A DNA stretch of 9,565 bases from Clostridiales bacterium UBA4959. Lineage in GTDB: Bacteria > Bacillota > Clostridia > Oscillospirales > CAG-272. The DNA lies in contig DHAH01000096.1 of NCBI GenBank assembly GCA_002397345.1, forward strand, positions 1-9,565. The letters are read 5' to 3'. This document shows positions 6,199 to 9,565 of the stretch, one piece after another (within the stretch, counting starts at the first letter, position 1; each line of letters starts with the position of its first letter). Made by a program: the position numbers and the translations under genes. Under the pieces are notes generated by a model, which saw only the letters and a list, made by a program, of their open reading frames with translations, searched no databases and was not told where the DNA came from.

Positions 6199-6882
6199 TT
6201 AACCTCCGAATCTTGAAATTGCCGCCATTATATCGGCGTGTGTATCCTCGCGCGAGCGGATGGACAACTTATAATTATCCGCATATTCATACGCCGGGAT
6301 GATGTGCCACTCGAAGCGTTTCGCCGCGTACAGCGCCGCATCGCGGCAGGATTTTATGTATTCAAAATCAAGCTCATGTATGTCGCGGCTCTGACCGGTT
6401 TGTTTTGAACGGAGCGTGGTCATTTGCGACGACAGCTCGGGCGGCATGTCGAGATAGAACACCTTGTCCGGCTGTGGAATGCCGAGTTTTACATATTCAA
6501 AATCCCACAGCCAGTCAAGAAAACCGTCCCATTCATCGCGAGACAGCTTTGAAAGCTGATGCACGGCGTTCGCCGATGTATACCGACAGGCAAGAATCAC
6601 ACCGTCGGGGCGGTTATAATCGTCGTGCCATTCGGTGCGGTACGAAACATAGCGGTCACAAGCGAAAAAAGCCGACGCCGCGTATGCGCCCGTATCCTCG
6701 GGGCTGCCGCCCAGCCCGCCGCCGAGATACAGGCTGACGAGCGATGCGCCCGCTGTGCCATAACGCGGGAACGACAGCTCGCGCACATGTACGCCCGACC
6801 GCGTCAGCGCGTCGGCGGCAAGCCGCGCCTGCGTGGTTTTACCCGATCCGTCGGGCCCCTCTATAACAAAAAACTTTGCCAT
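6199..6882 (-). CDS. dTMP kinase-like P-loop deoxynucleotide kinase
   Basis: Thymidylate kinases phosphorylate dTMP to dTDP with ATP. The 227 residues have a Walker A motif GPDGSGKT at 9-16, the FPRYGT motif at 38-43 that corresponds to the substrate-binding FPR region, FACDRYVSYR at 73-82, and a possible basic lid RSKQTGQSRD at 158-167. The segment ACRYTSANAVHQLSKL (98-113) lines up with the canonical DRY region but has Cys in place of Asp. It resembles a divergent group of Clostridia proteins annotated as dTMP kinases rather than the E. coli-type Tmk, so the exact nucleotide is uncertain and I give no symbol. The ATG at 6882 has a good site, AAAGGT, 6 bases upstream. A longer reading frame from 6921 begins inside the terminal repeat of the neighbouring MITE-like element and is rejected. 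It is followed by the coupled DJ-1 gene. Confidence 0.85.
   Translation of the reverse strand: MAKFFVIEGPDGSGKTTQARLAADALTRSGVHVRELSFPRYGTAGASLVSLYLGGGLGGSPEDTGAYAASAFFACDRYVSYRTEWHDDYNRPDGVILACRYTSANAVHQLSKLSRDEWDGFLDWLWDFEYVKLGIPQPDKVFYLDMPPELSSQMTTLRSKQTGQSRDIHELDFEYIKSCRDAALYAAKRFEWHIIPAYEYADNYKLSIRSREDTHADIMAAISRFGG
6202..6207 (-). promoter_or_regulatory. Strong ribosome binding site for the DJ-1 gene, inside the kinase gene
   Basis: GGAGGT on the minus strand, 8 bases before the DJ-1 ATG. It forms the final two glycine codons of the upstream kinase gene and directly abuts its stop codon, implying translational coupling. Confidence 0.8.
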
Positions 6883-6905
6883 ATGATTACCTTTATGTTT
6901 TATAT

Positions 6906-6930
6906 AATTGACAATGGACAATTGACAATT
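6906..6930 (+). repeat. Left terminal inverted repeat of the MITE-like element
   Basis: Three tandem copies of an aattgaca-type unit, with one base different (g instead of t at the 11th position) from the inverted copy at 7118-7142. A flanking palindrome, tatataattg (6901-6910) and caattatata (6926-6935), overlaps this end and may form its own stem. Confidence 0.75.
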
Positions 6931-6958
6931 ATATAATTACGATGTGTATTGGTTTTAA

Positions 6959-7007
6959 GGGGAACTTTTCCCCGCAGATAACTTTTCTTCGAAAAAAAAG
7001 TTATCTG
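6959..7007. repeat. Two adjacent hairpins inside the MITE-like element
   Basis: The first is ggggaa (6959-6964), loop ctt, ttcccc (6968-6973). The second pairs cagataacttttctt (6975-6989) with aaaaaaagttatctg (6993-7007), 14 of 15 positions, around a three-base loop. Neither has a T-run directly after it on the minus strand, so they do not look like a standard ftsK terminator. They are probably structural parts of the element. Confidence 0.6.
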
Positions 7008-7095
7008 TAGGATAGCTTGATGGTAGAACCCTCAAAATATCTTCGTACTTTGTCTACAGTAAGTAAATTTAATAACTGTTAAACACCAACTTTTA

Positions 7096-7126
7096 ATTAT
7101 ACGCTGTGTTATTGATAAATTGTCAA
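7096..7126 (-). promoter_or_regulatory. Possible promoter formed by the right end of the MITE-like element
   Basis: On the minus strand the innermost repeat unit gives a perfect TTGACA (7126-7121). After 19 bases comes a perfect TATAAT (7101-7096). Both hexamers are consensus; the spacing is two bases above the optimum. It points toward the kinase and DJ-1 genes and would give a leader of about 200 bases containing the element's hairpins. Confidence 0.45.
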
Positions 7127-7142
7127 TTGTCAATTGTCAATT
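7118..7142 (-). repeat. Right terminal inverted repeat of the MITE-like element
   Basis: Three exact tandem aattgtca-type units, the inverted counterpart of 6906-6930. It ends one base from the ftsK stop codon at 7144-7146. Confidence 0.75.
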
Positions 7143-7143
7143 C

Positions 7144-9565
7144 TCACAGTTCCTCGCTGCGGTTCACGACCATTTCCATGTATTGCTGACGGGAAATCAG
7201 CACGCGGCGCGGGTTTTTACCCTCGGGCGGGCTGACTATGCCCATCTGTTCCATGCGGTCGATCAGCTTCGCCGCGCGCCCGTAACCGAGGCTCAGCCGG
7301 CGCTGGATCAGCGAAGTCGCGATTTTTCCGTTCTCGATCGCCAGCTCAATCGCGGGTTTGAGCATAGGGTCGGAATCGCCGTCGTCGCCTGCGCTCTCGG
7401 CGCCATATCCGCTTTTCTTAGAAGTATTGCAACGTTCGGCTTCACGATCGATGCTGTCAATCACATTCGCGTCATAAGTATTTTCGCCCGAACGCTGTTT
7501 GATGAAGGCGACTACCGCTTCGACCTCCTGCTCGGACACGAACGCGCCCTGAACGCGTATCGGCTTGACGCAGCCGACCGGCGCGTAGAGCATGTCGCCG
7601 CGCCCGATAAGCTTCTCCGCACCGCTGATGTCGATAACGACGCGGCTGTCGGTCTGCGACGCGACGGTAAACGCTATGCGGCTGGGCACGTTTGCCTTGA
7701 TAAGCCCTGTGATAACGTCGACCGACGGGCGCTGTGTGCCGATAATCAAGTGCATTCCGGCGGCGCGCGCCTTTTGCGCAAGCCGGCATATCGATTCCTC
7801 GACGTCGTCGGGCGCGGTCATCATGAGGTCGGCAAGCTCGTCGATTATAATTACGACATGCGGCAGAAATTCCTTTTCGGGGTCGTCTTTCGTCGCCGCG
7901 TTATAGCTCTTTATATCGCGCGCGCCGGTGGATTCAATCAAATCGAAGCGGCGCTCCATTTCAGTCACCGCCCAATGCAGCGAACCGGCGGCTTTTTTCG
8001 GGTCGGACACCACGGGGACAAGCAAATGCGGCAGCCCGTTATAGATGTTCAGCTCAACTTTTTTAGGGTCGACCAAAATCAGCTTCACTTCATCCGGCGA
8101 CGCCTTGTAAAGCAGGCTGATTATCATGCTGTTTATGCACACCGACTTACCCATGCCCGTCGCGCCCGCAATCAGCAGGTGGGGCATTTTAGTTATGTCC
8201 ATGTAAACGGGTTCGCCCGCGACGTCCATACCCAGCGAAACCGTGAGCTTGCTCTGTGCCTGTGCGAATTTCGGGTTTTCGATCATCTCGCGCTCATATA
8301 CGGTAGCGACAACGCGGTTGGGCACCTCGATGCCGACGGCGGCCTTGCCGGGGATGGGCGCTTCGATACGCACACCCGTGGTCGCGAGGTTGAGCGCGAT
8401 GTCATCCACCAGATTGGCGATAGACCGCACGCGGATACCTTCATCGGGCGACAGCTCGTAGCGCGTTATCGTCGGCCCGCGGCTGACGTTGACGATTTTT
8501 GTACGCACTTTAAAGCTGCGCAGCGTTTCGACCAGTTTAACGGCGTTGGTATGCAGCTCCTCGCTGACATCGGCGTTCTGCGGTTTCGCCTCGATCCGCA
8601 GCAGTGTGACCGGCGGGAACTCGTATTTGCGCGGCTCTGATTTTTCGGCGCTCGCAACCTGCCCCGCCGTTTGGGGAGCAGCCGCCGGAACCGCCGCTCC
8701 GCGTTTTACGTTGAGCGTCAGCTCCGCTTCCGTTACCGCGGAATCGGCATGCGCGCCCTCGCTGTCGGGCGAAGCGGAACCCATGCCGTCGCGCTGTTTT
8801 TCCGAAAACTTTTTAATAACATCCAGTCCGTCGTCGTCCGCGAAAATTTCGCGCAGATTAAGCTCTCCCTCTGCTTCTTTAACATCGGAGCGCTTTTTAA
8901 TAGGCTTAACGGAACCCAGCGGCTTTATACGTTCACCCAAATTCGGAGCGCCGTCCGCCGAAACCGGAATGTCGAACGGCGGCATGTCATCGTCAAGATT
9001 TGACGCGGCTGCAGGCGACGATTTTTCGTTCTGTTTTAAAACGGCGTCGAACACCGCCGGATCAACGTAATTTTCCGCGTTTTTATCGTCTATTGTTATC
9101 TGATTATCGTTTTCGCCGCCAACGGGTTTGACTTTGCCTTCGCCGCCGTCGTCGTCTTCATATATGTAGACACTTTTAATTTTTCCGGGATCATCCATGG
9201 CGTTCATGCGTCCGCGTCGGGTTTGCGCGGGGACGACCGCTCCGCCCGACGGCTCGGCTTGCGGTTTATTCAGGTAAATTTTACGGTTCTCCAGCTCCGC
9301 GCGCTCGGCTTTAATGCGCTCGCGCTGCTCGTGCAGTTTAAACGCGACCCAGATGCGCACCGCGTAGGGCGTCAGCCCGAAGAGGAACAATCCGAAAATC
9401 AGGAGCAGACTGATTGTGACAAGCAGCATCCCCACATGTCCTATGCTTTTAAGCATAGCCTGTCCCAGCAGACCGCCGACAACGCCGCCGCCCAGCCGTT
9501 TTGTTCCGGCTGACCACAATTCTTTTATATTGAAGCTGTCAACCCCATCCCCGAGCTGCGCCAGC
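7144..9565 (-). CDS. DNA translocase FtsK/SpoIIIE, 5' end cut by the window
   Basis: FtsK/SpoIIIE proteins are hexameric ATP-driven pumps anchored at the septum. They move chromosomal DNA in dividing cells or into the forespore. 806 residues are visible; the frame is open to the right edge and no credible start is present (position 9519 is an internal TTG). Counting from the codon at 9519: one hydrophobic segment at about 28-58 (the last membrane helix), then an acidic, low-complexity linker of about 235 residues. The motor follows, with Walker A GATGMGKS at 452-459 and Walker B VVIIIDEL at 555-562. GTQRPSVDVITG at 594-605 is a conserved motor motif. The winged-helix gamma domain, which reads chromosome polarity sequences, lies at about 717-776 and includes LIQRRLSLGYGRAAKLIDRM. 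Three further membrane helices are expected beyond the edge. Sequence alone does not separate FtsK from SpoIIIE. The stop abuts the MITE-like element, yet the C-terminus looks complete. Confidence 0.95.
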   Translation of the reverse strand, partial: LAQLGDGVDSFNIKELWSAGTKRLGGGVVGGLLGQAMLKSIGHVGMLLVTISLLLIFGLFLFGLTPYAVRIWVAFKLHEQRERIKAERAELENRKIYLNKPQAEPSGGAVVPAQTRRGRMNAMDDPGKIKSVYIYEDDDGGEGKVKPVGGENDNQITIDDKNAENYVDPAVFDAVLKQNEKSSPAAASNLDDDMPPFDIPVSADGAPNLGERIKPLGSVKPIKKRSDVKEAEGELNLREIFADDDGLDVIKKFSEKQRDGMGSASPDSEGAHADSAVTEAELTLNVKRGAAVPAAAPQTAGQVASAEKSEPRKYEFPPVTLLRIEAKPQNADVSEELHTNAVKLVETLRSFKVRTKIVNVSRGPTITRYELSPDEGIRVRSIANLVDDIALNLATTGVRIEAPIPGKAAVGIEVPNRVVATVYEREMIENPKFAQAQSKLTVSLGMDVAGEPVYMDITKMPHLLIAGATGMGKSVCINSMIISLLYKASPDEVKLILVDPKKVELNIYNGLPHLLVPVVSDPKKAAGSLHWAVTEMERRFDLIESTGARDIKSYNAATKDDPEKEFLPHVVIIIDELADLMMTAPDDVEESICRLAQKARAAGMHLIIGTQRPSVDVITGLIKANVPSRIAFTVASQTDSRVVIDISGAEKLIGRGDMLYAPVGCVKPIRVQGAFVSEQEVEAVVAFIKQRSGENTYDANVIDSIDREAERCNTSKKSGYGAESAGDDGDSDPMLKPAIELAIENGKIATSLIQRRLSLGYGRAAKLIDRMEQMGIVSPPEGKNPRRVLISRQQYMEMVVNRSEEL

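Larger units (their letters stand above)
6906..7142. mobile_element. MITE-like element with 25-bp terminal inverted repeats and no ORF
   Basis: The left end (6906-6930) begins aattgacaatggac and the right end (7118-7142) ends caattgtcaatt. Inverted, the two 25-bp ends match at 24 positions. Each end is built from tandem copies of the 8-base unit ttgacaat. The 187 bases between hold two hairpins and no coding frame. The element fills almost the whole gap between ftsK, whose stop is one base from the right end, and the kinase gene, whose start is 23 bases from the left end. Size, inverted ends and lack of genes fit a miniature inverted-repeat transposable element or similar dispersed repeat. 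I could not identify a target-site duplication, and copy number in the genome is unknown. Confidence 0.6.

Noticed and set aside
6883..6921. A 13-residue N-terminal extension of the dTMP-kinase-like protein (ATG at 6921)
   Set aside because: The added codons come from the terminal repeat of the MITE-like element, while the ATG at 6882 has a good ribosome binding site and leads straight into the P-loop domain.
7120..8640. A 506-residue open frame on the plus strand opposite ftsK
   Set aside because: It lies wholly antisense to the conserved motor and gamma domains, has low-complexity His/Arg-rich composition and no family motif; codon bias of the real gene explains the lack of stops.

Overview
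The window looks like chromosomal DNA from an anaerobic, spore-forming Firmicute of class Clostridia, plausibly of the Oscillospiraceae/Ruminococcaceae type. This rests on an intact spoIIAA-spoIIAB-sigF locus, an FtsK/SpoIIIE DNA pump, MltG and a Clostridia-style dTMP-kinase-like protein. The placement is inferred from protein resemblance. Every recognised gene is on the minus strand, so transcription runs from right to left.

Layout in the direction of transcription. (1) 9565-7144: an ftsK/spoIIIE-type translocase, cut by the right edge. (2) 7143-6883: no gene; this gap holds a 237-bp MITE-like element with 25-bp terminal inverted repeats, which may supply a promoter to the next gene. (3) 6882-5654: a dTMP-kinase-like protein and a DJ-1/PfpI protein, tightly coupled, followed by a hairpin. 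(4) 5570-2363: 5-formyltetrahydrofolate cyclo-ligase, a CPBP-family membrane protease that overlaps it, and MltG with a long proline/arginine-rich N-terminal tail, closed by a 17-bp hairpin. (5) 2207-1974: a single acyl carrier protein gene with its own strong promoter and its own terminator. (6) 1831-262: the spoIIA operon (SpoIIAA, SpoIIAB, sigma F), closed by a long hairpin. (7) 261-1: AT-rich DNA with a possible promoter and the first codons of another minus-strand reading frame that leaves the window.

How the genes work together. The spoIIA genes form the forespore switch: SpoIIAB holds sigma F and phosphorylates SpoIIAA, and dephosphorylated SpoIIAA releases sigma F. FtsK/SpoIIIE moves chromosomal DNA through a closing septum, MltG cuts nascent glycan strands, and ACP carries acyl chains for lipid synthesis, so much of the window serves cell envelope, division and sporulation. 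The kinase, DJ-1 and folate genes are metabolic housekeeping.

I found no clearly new biological system. The best leads are the MITE-like element with its possible hybrid promoter, sequence oddities in sigma F and the dTMP kinase, and the MltG tail. I saw no tRNA, rRNA, CRISPR array, known riboswitch or transposase gene.
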